From Lutispora sp. (lineage in GTDB: Bacteria > Bacillota > Clostridia > Lutisporales > Lutisporaceae), in assembly GCA_030834765.1 (NCBI GenBank), contig JAUQXG010000036.1, positions 1 through 11,148 of the forward strand: a DNA stretch of 11,148 nt, written 5' to 3'. Below are positions 1 through 6,967 of this stretch, piece by piece (the stretch's first letter is position 1; each line of letters begins with the position of its first letter). A model generated the notes under the pieces. The model saw only the letters and a program-made list of their open reading frames with translations. It did not search any database and was not told the origin of the DNA. A program made the translations under genes and the position numbers.

Positions 1-20
1 CAATTTAAATAAGAGCGCGC

Positions 21-54
21 AAAAAAAGCCATCACAATATTTATGATGACTTTT
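21..54 (-). terminator. Intrinsic terminator after acpS
   Basis: Read on the minus strand, an 11-bp stem (arms 44-54 and 24-34, one G-U pair at 29/49) with a 9-nt loop is followed directly by a run of seven U residues (21-27). It lies about 40 nt downstream of the acpS stop codon, so it probably ends the coiled-coil/acpS transcript. Confidence 0.75.
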
Positions 55-94
55 CACAAGGCATGTTGATAACCTATAGAACAACTGGCTCCTA

Positions 95-469
95 TCATTT
101 ACCTTCTGCTATTGCAAAGGCTATTGCATACTCTTGACTATGGCTTATAGAGACGTTTATTTTTATAATTCCTTTATCATCAGAGTACTTCAATGCGTTA
201 TTATAAAGCACAACTACAGGCGCTCCATTGGCTTTTCTTATTATCTCAATCTCTTTCCATCTTATGCCTGATATACCTGTTCCTAAAGCCTTGCTTATGG
301 CTTCTTTTGCAGCAAAATTTCCTGCAATGTTTTGAGGATTAAATTTCCTGGATTTTATATAATTTATCTCACTGCTGGTAAAAATTCTATTTAAGAATTC
401 ATGAGTCCTATTCACTGCATTTTCTATTCGTTTAATTTCAATAATATCTGTTCCAATCCCTATTATCAT
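95..469 (-). CDS. acpS: Holo-[acyl-carrier-protein] synthase
   Basis: Transfers the 4'-phosphopantetheine arm of coenzyme A to the conserved serine of acyl carrier protein, activating it for fatty acid synthesis in the cytoplasm. The 124-residue length is normal for the small trimeric AcpS family. The N-terminal GIGTDIIEIKRI (residues 4-15) carries the metal-binding Asp at 8, and FAAKEAISKALGTG (52-65) carries the second signature with Glu56 and Lys60. A C-terminal SISHSQEYAIA stretch (107-117) is also typical. The ATG start is preceded by AAGGAG at 475-480, which overlaps the stop codon of the upstream coiled-coil gene, so the two are co-transcribed and probably translationally coupled. In many Firmicutes acpS sits beside alr or cell-wall genes; those are not visible here. 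Confidence 0.96.
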   Translation of the reverse strand: MIIGIGTDIIEIKRIENAVNRTHEFLNRIFTSSEINYIKSRKFNPQNIAGNFAAKEAISKALGTGISGIRWKEIEIIRKANGAPVVVLYNNALKYSDDKGIIKINVSISHSQEYAIAFAIAEGK

Positions 470-478
470 ACTTGCTCC

Positions 479-1090
479 TTACTTTTTTTCTTTCAGAAAG
501 CTCTCATCCAAATCTTCCATATGCACCGCACCAATCATACCATGCAAAAATGAATATAGTCTATTTATTGTATCTTCTATTTCTACCTTTCTTTGTATCA
601 AGTTTCCTAGCTTTTCCCTCAATTCATTGACCTCTTCCTGCACTTTAATAGATTCACCTTTATAGGCGTTAATTATTTCATAAGCTTTTTTAACAGTAAC
701 TTTCAGCAGCTCTGTATTATATTCATTGATCTTTAGAGGAATTTCTTCCTTATCCTCAATTATTCTTGGCAATCTCACATTGATATCCAAAACCTCATTC
801 TGTGCTTCTGCCATTTTATCTAAAGCTGACATATCTTTTTCTTCATTTACTTTATTGGAAAGCACTAATATTTTGTTTAATAATATCTTTTTTCTTTTTT
901 CAAGGCTTTGTAGCTCTTCTTCAAAGTCCTTTTCTTTAGAAAGCTCTTCTTGCAATTTATCTATGATTTTAACCATATCCCTCGATTTATCATTGCTAAA
1001 CAGCTGTATCCATTCGGGAACATAAATCAAAACCGGTATTTTGTTTTTCTTTATCACATTATCTTCTAACCTTACTTCTTTCTTCACCAT
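479..1090 (-). CDS. Coiled-coil protein of unknown function upstream of acpS
   Basis: I do not recognise a family. The 203-residue product has no signal peptide and no convincing membrane segment, so it is probably cytoplasmic. After a short head (residues 17-32, containing PVLIYVPEWIQLF) it is dominated by charged, Leu/Ile-spaced heptad-like helices rich in Glu and Lys, roughly 35-180. The tail (about 178-203) is more hydrophobic at first (FLHGMIGAVHMEDLD) and ends in a Lys-rich stretch. The ATG start has an AGGAG site 8 nt upstream (1099-1103). Only 9 nt separate it from acpS, whose ribosome binding site overlaps this stop codon, so the pair is one operon. It could be a scaffold or a partner of a larger assembly, but nothing in the sequence assigns a role. 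The reading frame itself is secure because of its length, ribosome binding site and spacing. Confidence 0.8.
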   Translation of the reverse strand: MVKKEVRLEDNVIKKNKIPVLIYVPEWIQLFSNDKSRDMVKIIDKLQEELSKEKDFEEELQSLEKRKKILLNKILVLSNKVNEEKDMSALDKMAEAQNEVLDINVRLPRIIEDKEEIPLKINEYNTELLKVTVKKAYEIINAYKGESIKVQEEVNELREKLGNLIQRKVEIEDTINRLYSFLHGMIGAVHMEDLDESFLKEKK

Positions 1091-1196
1091 TGCTGCAACT
1101 CCTATTCAATCATCACTATCATGATAAGTATATTCATATATATTATATCAAATATTATATCGTCTTTTTTATACTTTTTATTAACAAGGAAAAAAA
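1091..1196 (-). promoter_or_regulatory. AT-rich upstream region of the coiled-coil/acpS operon
   Basis: On the minus strand this stretch contains two TATAAT hexamers (1154-1159 and 1142-1147), either of which could be a -10 box. No good -35 hexamer lies 16-18 nt upstream; a TTGTTA at 1182-1187 is 22 nt away. A 10-bp perfect palindrome TATCATGATA is at 1117-1126. The operon probably starts here because a terminator lies just upstream, but the exact promoter cannot be fixed by eye. Confidence 0.35.
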
Positions 1197-1240
1197 AAGA
1201 AGGAGACTATGCTGCATGATAGCAGTATAGTCTCCTTTTT
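1197..1240 (-). terminator. Strong hairpin terminator after the peptide-binding protein gene
   Basis: The arms are 1197-1215 and 1222-1240, a roughly 19-bp stem with a 6-nt loop and a single non-Watson-Crick position (1211/1226). It starts 12 nt downstream of the binding-protein stop codon. On the minus strand the stem runs into a U-rich tract (1190-1198 are A on the plus strand apart from one G at 1199), as expected for termination. The plus strand also has CTCC followed by five T, so it may work both ways. Confidence 0.85.
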
Positions 1241-1251
1241 GAAAATTACTA

Positions 1252-2898
1252 TTATTTTAAATCAACATAAGTTAAGTCTGGGTCAGATCCAACTAATGAT
1301 CTTACATAGTTTACAATCTTGTCTGATTGAACATATGCATACGCACCCCAATGAGATGGGATTACTGGCATGTCTTCTAGCAATAGTTGCTCTGCTTCAA
1401 ACATCTTTTGTTGTCTTACTTTTTCATCTGTTGCTGCCTTTGCATCTTTTATTGCAGCATCGTACTTTGCATTTGAATAGTCTGATCTGTTAAATCCGCC
1501 ACCAGTTACCCAGATATCAAGGTATGTCATTGGATCATCATAATCTGGGAACCAATTTGCATATACCATTTCATAATCTCTTTGATTTACAAGCTGCAAT
1601 CTTTGTTTTGAAGGAACATTCACTAATTCAAGCTTCACACCTATATTCTTAAGAATTGCATCTTGCACTGCTTCACAGTATTGTCTTGCTGCTGTTGTAT
1701 CAGCTCCTAGAAGCTTAATTGTTGGGAATTTGTCAGCAGTTAGATTTAACTCTTTAAGAGCTTTTTCAAAATATTCTTTTGCTTTTGCCTGATCAGCCTT
1801 AATACTAATAGCATCTAATGGGTTCTCTTTGCTGAACTTATCATTTAAGCCCATTATATTTGAAGGAACATATCTAGTTGCAGGATCTCCTTTTTTTATA
1901 ACTGCCTTCATGATAGCTTCTCTATCTATTGCATAGGAAATCGCTTTTCTAAAATTTAAATTATTTAAAACCTTATTATTTGTTTTGCTGCCAAGGTTAA
2001 ATTGAAGCCAGTAAAGTCCTCCATTAGGCATAAACTTCGCCTTTCCATTTTGAACATAAGTATCCAACATATCTTCTGGAATAGCTGATGCAAAAAGCTC
2101 TTCTGTTTCAAACATATTGATTGAGGTCTTTGGTTCAATAATGATTGGAAGGTCTAAAACATCTGCTTTCACTTTGTCTTTATCCCAATAATTTGGATTC
2201 TTTACAAGTGTTAAGCCTTCTTCATGCTTCCATTCTTTTAATGTATAAGGGCCATTATATACCATCTTGTCTGGATCAGCTGCAAATGTTTCACCATTTT
2301 TCGCTACAATATCTTCTCTGGAAGGAAGGAAGCACATAAATCCAAGTAATCTTATGAAATAGCCTGTTGGATTTTCAAGAGTAATCACTAGTGTTTTTTC
2401 ATCAGTAGCCTTTACTCCAACTAATGATTTGTCAGTGATTTCACCTTTAAAATATTTCTCTGCATTCTTTATATAAAATCCCATTACTTCTGCATATCCT
2501 GCTGCTGTCTTTGGATCTAGCAACCTAAGAATTGAATACTCAAAGTCTTGTGCTTTTACTGCAACACCATCGCTCCATTTTGCATCTCTTAAATGGAAGG
2601 TATAAGTTAATGCATCTTCTGATATTTCCCACTTTTCAGCCATACCAGGCTGTACCTTACTATCATATACTCTAACTAAGCCTTCTAATACATGTCCACC
2701 AACCATGATTGACATTAGATCAGTACCTACTTGAGGATCGATATCTGGCGGCTCATTGTCTAGGCTAATCTTTACTACCTTTTCTTGTGCTGGTGTAGGC
2801 TGATCTACTGGAGCTTGCTGTTGAGGTGCACATGCTGAAAGCATCATGCTTAGGATTAGAAGAACGACCAAGCCTAATGTTAAAGTCTTTTTTTTCAT
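1252..2898 (-). CDS. Peptide ABC transporter substrate-binding lipoprotein (OppA/DppE type, SBP_bac_5)
   Basis: Extracytoplasmic receptor that captures oligopeptides and delivers them to an ABC permease. The 548-residue length fits family 5 solute-binding proteins. Residues 1-23 form a lipoprotein signal: Lys-rich start, hydrophobic core, lipobox LSAC with Cys23 as lipidation site, followed by a Pro/Gln-rich linker. The family signature around AEKWEISEDALTYTFHLR and DAKWSDG (about residues 86-111) is clear, and a late YANWFPDYDDP segment (about 446-456) is also typical of peptide binders. The ATG start has a GGGGGAAG site at 2903-2910. No permease or ATPase gene accompanies it, so it must use a transporter encoded elsewhere. 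Its place after a run of murein-peptide enzymes suggests cell-wall peptides as ligands; this is inference, since binding specificity cannot be read from the sequence. Confidence 0.93.
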   Translation of the reverse strand: MKKKTLTLGLVVLLILSMMLSACAPQQQAPVDQPTPAQEKVVKISLDNEPPDIDPQVGTDLMSIMVGGHVLEGLVRVYDSKVQPGMAEKWEISEDALTYTFHLRDAKWSDGVAVKAQDFEYSILRLLDPKTAAGYAEVMGFYIKNAEKYFKGEITDKSLVGVKATDEKTLVITLENPTGYFIRLLGFMCFLPSREDIVAKNGETFAADPDKMVYNGPYTLKEWKHEEGLTLVKNPNYWDKDKVKADVLDLPIIIEPKTSINMFETEELFASAIPEDMLDTYVQNGKAKFMPNGGLYWLQFNLGSKTNNKVLNNLNFRKAISYAIDREAIMKAVIKKGDPATRYVPSNIMGLNDKFSKENPLDAISIKADQAKAKEYFEKALKELNLTADKFPTIKLLGADTTAARQYCEAVQDAILKNIGVKLELVNVPSKQRLQLVNQRDYEMVYANWFPDYDDPMTYLDIWVTGGGFNRSDYSNAKYDAAIKDAKAATDEKVRQQKMFEAEQLLLEDMPVIPSHWGAYAYVQSDKIVNYVRSLVGSDPDLTYVDLK

Positions 2899-2932
2899 TA
2901 TACTTCCCCCTTATTTTATATTCTTTATATTC

Positions 2933-2948
2933 TTAGGCAAATGCCTAA
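2933..2948. promoter_or_regulatory. 16-bp dyad upstream of the peptide-binding protein gene
   Basis: TTAGGCAAATGCCTAA has 7-bp arms around a 2-bp centre and lies 35 nt upstream of the start codon, between the preceding hairpin and the ribosome binding site. It could be a repressor operator or a small RNA hairpin. I do not recognise the regulator. Confidence 0.4.
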
Positions 2949-2952
2949 TACA

Positions 2953-3009
2953 AAAATCCAATAGAAAATACATCACATTTGATATGTTCAGTACTTTCTA
3001 CTGGATTTT
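2953..3009 (-). terminator. Long hairpin between dppA and the binding-protein gene (terminator or attenuator)
   Basis: The arms 2953-2971 and 2991-3009 form a 19-bp stem on the minus-strand RNA, including two G-U pairs (2961/3001 and 2968/2994) that are mismatches on the plus strand. An inner 4-bp stem (2975-2978/2984-2987) sits in the loop. A short U tract follows (minus-strand GGATTTTTG). The G-U asymmetry argues that the minus-strand RNA is the functional one. It could end the dppA transcript or act as a partial terminator that sets the amount of lipoprotein message. Confidence 0.6.
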
Positions 3010-3170
3010 GCGTACTTATTATTGTATACAAAGCAGTAGCTGGAAAACATATGTTTTTTAAACTTACGTTTTATCCCTATTTTAAATATGCAATTTTGTA
3101 TTATATATATTCGAGGTTTAGTTTAATATCCCTGCTTGTATATTAAAAATTTTCACAAAATACTGTCTCT
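3010..3170. other. AT-rich spacer after dppA with two perfect palindromes
   Basis: No gene is visible. TTGTATACAA (3022-3031, 10 bp) and AAAACATATGTTTT (3044-3057, 14 bp) are perfect palindromes and could be protein-binding sites. A minus-strand TATAAT occurs at 3100-3105 but its best -35 match (TTAAAC at 3121-3126, 15-nt spacing) is poor. Whether the lipoprotein gene has its own promoter here is undecided. Confidence 0.3.
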
Positions 3171-4013
3171 TTAAAGATAAGATGAATTTGATACCGAATT
3201 AGCTAAAACTCTAAAAACTTTGAATAACTTAAATGCTTTTATATAGTCATCACTTTCATACAAAGTGATTCTATCTTCAACTTTTATTACTCCTGGTACA
3301 TAAGTAGCCATTTCTGCCATCACTGCAGTATTCCACGTATATTCCATTTTTATAGGAGCCTCAGATTTGTAAATACAGGCATATTTTTCTATATTATGAG
3401 TAACTCTCTTTGCTGCTTCTTTCAGCTTTTCTTGTGTTTTATTGACAGGCTCACATAATGCAGCGAATCTTCCTAAGCTCTTTTTCACTGTAACTGTTTC
3501 TATTGTTGGAAAAGACTTTTTCAATTGTTCCATTGTCACATCATCACCAGTTGCCATCAGTATTGGAACATCAAAATATCCTGCAACCTCTGCATTGATT
3601 TCTGCCTCTCCTACTTCTTTGCCGTTTATCTTTAGCCGATATAAAGTAGATGGACTATAGGTATGATCCATTATAGCATATGCAGTTCCGAATCTTGCAT
3701 GATAGCCTAAAAAAATTACACCACTATAGCTTTCATCTATTCCACCCATCATAGAAAGTCCTTTATCTTCTCCACAGCAAAGCAAAAAATCTCCTTTTAA
3801 TACACCAATAGGCACATTTAGCTCACTGCCGTGAGAATCCCCAATTACGGCCAGACCGCCTGCCTCATTTACTCCTGCTATGACTGCATTTACCTCCTCA
3901 GCCATCAATAGCCTTGCTTCTCTATATAAGTCATTATCCTTGGTGCCTACTTGAGCTGGACTTACAATGCCATTTATGCCCTCCATATCCACGGATACAT
4001 ATATCTTTTTCAT
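3171..4013 (-). CDS. dppA: D-aminopeptidase, M55 family (DppA)
   Basis: Zinc-dependent cytoplasmic peptidase that removes N-terminal D-amino acids (classically D-Ala) from short peptides, which suits salvage of cell-wall material. Numbering from the ATG at 4013 gives 280 residues, close to the 274 of B. subtilis DppA. The family's metal ligands can be followed: VDMEG with Asp9 and Glu11, GDSHG with His61, LGYHAR with His105, and Glu136 in VGEAE; His117 in the MDHTYS segment matches the catalytic histidine. A longer reading frame reaches 4055, but that start would overlap the preceding gene by 40 nt, whereas the ATG at 4011-4013 has a clear GGAGG (4021-4025) and begins 2 nt after the upstream stop. 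The ribosome binding site lies inside the end of the upstream gene, so translation is probably coupled. Confidence 0.93.
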   Translation of the reverse strand: MKKIYVSVDMEGINGIVSPAQVGTKDNDLYREARLLMAEEVNAVIAGVNEAGGLAVIGDSHGSELNVPIGVLKGDFLLCCGEDKGLSMMGGIDESYSGVIFLGYHARFGTAYAIMDHTYSPSTLYRLKINGKEVGEAEINAEVAGYFDVPILMATGDDVTMEQLKKSFPTIETVTVKKSLGRFAALCEPVNKTQEKLKEAAKRVTHNIEKYACIYKSEAPIKMEYTWNTAVMAEMATYVPGVIKVEDRITLYESDDYIKAFKLFKVFRVLANSVSNSSYL

Positions 4014-4015
4014 CA

Positions 4016-4834
4016 CTATACCTCCATTCCTAGCAAAGTGCCTGCGCCGATGCAACTTTTATCCAAGTCTTCTCTATAATCCAAGTGCTCCGGATTAAAG
4101 CTATTGATCAATACATATCCTTCTCTTCCTGTTGCGTGGACATACCTATCATCGCCTATACATAAGGCTACATGTCCAGGAAAAAACACAAGATCTCCAG
4201 CCTTCGTATCTTTTCTATCTACAGGTTTTAAATATTCTTGTTGTTTATCTGCATCTCGAGGTATGATATAGCCACTTAACATGTATGCCATAGAGGCTAG
4301 CCCTGAGCAATCTATCCCTACTGGACTTTTGCCACCCCATCTATACTGTATATTCATATATTCAAGAGCTGTTTTTACAATATTATTTCTTAGTTGTTCT
4401 TCGTTTTTCTTCATCAATAACTTATTTACTTCATTGGCAAAACCTTTACGTATCCAACCTTCTTTTCCGTCTGCCAATATGATTTTTTCCCACTTTTCTT
4501 CGAAAATTCCAGTAGCTCTTACAATAGCTCCCCTTGTAAGCGTGACAATTGAATAACTCTTATATTCGGGCTTTGCCATAACATCAGCAATGGAGTGAGT
4601 TATAACATATTTAGCGGATTTTTCCCAATTGTCTGCACATACATCATCTAATATCATATCTTCTTTATTTATATAACCTTCATAATGATAATGAGTTTTT
4701 ATAAGAAACCAGTCTTCACCCGTTTTTTCTTCTACTTCTACAACCATGCCATACAAAACTTCATCTGCTACTTCGCTATCAAACGATGGATTCAGTTTTA
4801 GTGAGCCAATGGTTTTGTTTACGATAGCTTTCAA
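4016..4834 (-). CDS. ykfC: NlpC/P60 endopeptidase with SH3-like N-terminus (YkfC-type gamma-D-glutamyl-L-diamino acid endopeptidase)
   Basis: Cysteine peptidase that cuts the bond between D-Glu and the diamino acid in murein peptides, giving L-Ala-D-Glu. The 272-residue protein has two bacterial SH3-like segments (about 1-65 and 75-140) and a C-terminal NlpC/P60 domain (about 150-270). The catalytic set is visible: Cys176 in GIDCSGLA, His221 in PGHVAL and His233 in YVHATG, with the 12-residue His-His spacing reported for YkfC. There is no signal peptide, so it acts in the cytoplasm on imported or recycled peptides rather than on the wall. Start is TTG (4832-4834) with AAGGAGG 9 nt upstream; no suitable ATG exists. 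It follows the epimerase by 33 nt and precedes dppA by 2 nt. Neighbouring YkfB and DppA genes strongly support this assignment over a wall hydrolase. Confidence 0.9.
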   Translation of the reverse strand: MKAIVNKTIGSLKLNPSFDSEVADEVLYGMVVEVEEKTGEDWFLIKTHYHYEGYINKEDMILDDVCADNWEKSAKYVITHSIADVMAKPEYKSYSIVTLTRGAIVRATGIFEEKWEKIILADGKEGWIRKGFANEVNKLLMKKNEEQLRNNIVKTALEYMNIQYRWGGKSPVGIDCSGLASMAYMLSGYIIPRDADKQQEYLKPVDRKDTKAGDLVFFPGHVALCIGDDRYVHATGREGYVLINSFNPEHLDYREDLDKSCIGAGTLLGMEV

Positions 4835-4867
4835 TATACTACGCCTCCTTCAACTAAGTTCTTTTAT

Positions 4868-5938
4868 TTAAAATCCTACTATCCCAAGTCCATTTCCTTC
4901 TGGAAGTATAAGTGTGTTGCCTTTTACTTCAACGCCACCTATAATTGGGTCCTTTGCTATCAATGCAACTGCATCTAAATCAGCTCTGGTAATATTTAGT
5001 TTGCCACAACCAAAATGTGCTGCTGCAGTTATCCCTATTTTACTTTCAATCATGCAGCCTATCATACATTCCACACCACAGCTTTCTGCCATAGCATTAA
5101 TCTTCAAGGCATTGTATATTCCTCCACATTTCATCAGCTTTATATTTAATAAATCAGCTGCTCTGTTTTTCAAGAGGGTAAAACAGTCTTCTGGAGAAAA
5201 AAGTGCTTCATCTGCCATAATAGGTGTGTTCACATGATCTGTAACATATTTTAATCCTTCTATATCGTGTGCAATCACAGGCTGTTCGACTAACTCTATA
5301 TCTAACCCCATATCTTCAATCTTCCTTATTGTCCCTACGGCTTCCTTGGCATTCCATCCTTGATTTGCATCCAATCTAATTTTTATATGATTTCCTACTG
5401 CTTCTCTTATTGATTTTACTCGAATAATATCAAGATTGCTATCCACTCCTACTTTTGTCTTTAATGTGGTATAACCTTGTGAAACGTAATCTATTGCATC
5501 CAATGCCATTTCTTCAGGAGAATTTACACTTACAGTAATATCTGACTCCATCTCTTTTTTGCTGCCGCCTAAAAGCTTATATAAAGGCAGCTTAAAATGT
5601 TTTCCAAATAAATCATATAACGCCATATCTACAGCGGCCTTTGCACTTGTATTTTTATATATGGAGGAATGAACCTTTTTTATCAACCTATCAAAATCTT
5701 CAATATCCATTCCAATGATGGCTGGACCGATATAGGACTCTATTGCTCCTTTTATGGATTCTAATATATCTCCTGTTATTACTGCTGTTGGTGAGGCCCC
5801 TCCGTATCCTATGATTCCTTCATCTGTATCTATCATTACAATGATATTTTCTGCTACAGAGGTCTGCCTAAGAGCTGTTTTAAAGGGTTTTTTTAATGGC
5901 ATGCTGATATACTCTGTTTTTATTCCTGTTATTCTCAC
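4868..5938 (-). CDS. ykfB: L-Ala-D/L-Glu epimerase (dipeptide epimerase, enolase superfamily)
   Basis: Interconverts L-Ala-D-Glu and L-Ala-L-Glu so that murein dipeptide can be hydrolysed by ordinary peptidases. The 356 residues show the enolase-superfamily layout: capping domain (about 1-125) and a barrel with the muconate-lactonizing-subgroup residues. Catalytic lysines are Lys162 in LKTKVG and Lys267 in NIKLMK; metal ligands are Asp190 (LDANQGW), Glu218 (VEQP) and Asp243 (MADEA). A DLD pair at 320-322 matches the DXD motif that binds the dipeptide amino group in L-Ala-D/L-Glu epimerases and supports this over other enolase-superfamily reactions. The start is GTG (5936-5938), sharing GTGA with the stop of the serine hydrolase gene, a classic coupled overlap. 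The next gene is the NlpC/P60 enzyme that makes its substrate. Confidence 0.93.
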   Translation of the reverse strand: MRITGIKTEYISMPLKKPFKTALRQTSVAENIIVMIDTDEGIIGYGGASPTAVITGDILESIKGAIESYIGPAIIGMDIEDFDRLIKKVHSSIYKNTSAKAAVDMALYDLFGKHFKLPLYKLLGGSKKEMESDITVSVNSPEEMALDAIDYVSQGYTTLKTKVGVDSNLDIIRVKSIREAVGNHIKIRLDANQGWNAKEAVGTIRKIEDMGLDIELVEQPVIAHDIEGLKYVTDHVNTPIMADEALFSPEDCFTLLKNRAADLLNIKLMKCGGIYNALKINAMAESCGVECMIGCMIESKIGITAAAHFGCGKLNITRADLDAVALIAKDPIIGGVEVKGNTLILPEGNGLGIVGF

Positions 5939-6729
5939 AATATCGCCTCTTCTTTTATATTTGGTTTCATGTTTTCATATATCACTCTAGTTATATTTTC
6001 TATATACTGTCTTCCAATGATGTTATCTGCCACATCAGTAATAAAAATACCAAGGAGCAAATCTACATCACCTAAATACAATATTCCTATATCATGGTTT
6101 AAATGATCCAATTCTCCAGTTTTATGAGCTAGTTTCACTTCATCAGGAATAAATTTTTTCATCATTTCCTTTATTGTATTGATACTCATAATTCTGATCA
6201 TTTCATCACATAAATTTTTGTCCAAAACCTCTTTTTTGTAAATTTTTTCTATTAAAATTGATAATTCTTTAGGAGTCAACATGTTTTGTTTGCCTTGCTG
6301 TGCAGCTTTAAAGTCCATCATTTTTCTTTTTAACACTGTATTTTTAAGCCCATGCCCAGAGGCTATGGCATTTATATTTTCGTATCCAAGCAAATCTATC
6401 AACACATTGGTTGCAGTATTGTCACTAATATCCATCATCAGTGTTATCACATCAATTAAGCAATACTCATCGGTATGCATATTTGTGAAAAGACTGAAAT
6501 CCACCTTATCCTCAGGTTTAATTCGTATTTTTGTTTCATAACGAAGTTTACCTTCTTTGATCTGCCTAAAGGCCTCTATCATGATTAAAACTTTGATTAC
6601 ACTGGCAGAAGGCATCACTCTTTCAATATCTTTGGAATAAATAATTTGATTTGATTTTAAGTCCTTCAATATAATTGATATATTGCCGTCTAATGTACTT
6701 AAATAAGAATCAATAATGTTTTTTATCAT
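5935..6729 (-). CDS. Cytoplasmic beta-lactamase-fold serine hydrolase
   Basis: Class A beta-lactamase-like (Beta-lactamase2 family) protein of 264 residues. The active-site motifs are intact: SVIK (Ser43, Lys46) as SxxK, SDN at 102-104 and KTG at 203-205, with spacing like class A enzymes. However there is no signal peptide, so it should stay in the cytoplasm, and no ExxLN omega-loop motif appears where Glu166 of true beta-lactamases would fall (the region reads KRKMMDFKAAQQG, 134-146). It is therefore unlikely to confer resistance and more probably a peptidase or amidase. It is the first gene of the murein-peptide cluster and overlaps the epimerase by 4 nt, suggesting it trims imported muropeptides, perhaps in the place of the LD-carboxypeptidase YkfA. 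That role is inference. ATG start with GGAGG just upstream. Confidence 0.85.
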   Translation of the reverse strand: MIKNIIDSYLSTLDGNISIILKDLKSNQIIYSKDIERVMPSASVIKVLIMIEAFRQIKEGKLRYETKIRIKPEDKVDFSLFTNMHTDEYCLIDVITLMMDISDNTATNVLIDLLGYENINAIASGHGLKNTVLKRKMMDFKAAQQGKQNMLTPKELSILIEKIYKKEVLDKNLCDEMIRIMSINTIKEMMKKFIPDEVKLAHKTGELDHLNHDIGILYLGDVDLLLGIFITDVADNIIGRQYIENITRVIYENMKPNIKEEAIL

Positions 6730-6765
6730 AGCTCCTCCTACATTTCCAAAATAACATACAAAAAA

Positions 6766-6788
6766 GCAGAAAGATAGAATCTTTCTGC
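6766..6788 (-). terminator. Leader terminator before the serine hydrolase gene
   Basis: A perfect 10-bp stem GCAGAAAGAT / ATCTTTCTGC (arms 6779-6788 and 6766-6775 on the minus strand) with a 3-nt loop is followed by six U residues (6760-6765). It ends about 31 nt upstream of the serine hydrolase start codon, not downstream of any minus-strand gene, so it should be a conditional terminator (attenuator) for the cluster. Confidence 0.82.
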
Positions 6789-6880
6789 CGGATTACATTT
6801 ACGATTGGCAAATGTTGCGACATACATACGATTTAATACTGCAGCTACGCTAAAATGCTTACTGCGCAATGATTAAATCT
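6789..6880 (-). ncRNA. Structured 5' leader, candidate riboswitch or attenuator
   Basis: On the minus strand the 8-nt arms 6872-6879 (GATTTAAT) and 6830-6837 (ATTAAATC) pair perfectly and enclose a second hairpin (6862-6865/6841-6844, with inner pairs 6860-6861/6846-6847 and 6857-6858/6849-6850). Next come small pairings GCAA/TTGC and ACATTT/AAATGT. A TTTGCC stretch can pair with GGCAGA at the base of the terminator stem, giving a possible antiterminator. I do not see the conserved cores of T-box, SAM, lysine, glycine, c-di-GMP or preQ1 elements, so the class and ligand are unknown. No clear promoter was found upstream. Confidence 0.5.
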
Positions 6881-6967
6881 TATATATCAAGTTAATAAAT
6901 AGTATTCTACTTTTCTTGCGAAATTCCTTCTTCCTTTATTTAAATTTTGTTAATATTTACACATGAA

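Noticed and set aside
726..1025. Plus-strand open frame of 99 codons opposite the coiled-coil gene.
   Set aside because: Ser/Leu/Phe-rich antisense of a Glu/Lys-rich coding sequence, with no ribosome binding site; a typical shadow frame.
4014..4055. Longer N-terminus for dppA (14 extra residues beginning MHRRRHF).
   Set aside because: It would overlap the upstream gene by 40 nt and lacks a ribosome binding site; the ATG at 4013 has a good GGAGG and matches the family start.
5935..6729. Reading the serine hydrolase as an antibiotic-resistance beta-lactamase.
   Set aside because: No signal peptide and no Glu166 omega-loop motif, and its context is peptide salvage.
6789..6880. T-box leader upstream of the serine hydrolase gene.
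   Set aside because: I find no T-box consensus (such as the GGTGG-type antiterminator bulge) in this stretch.
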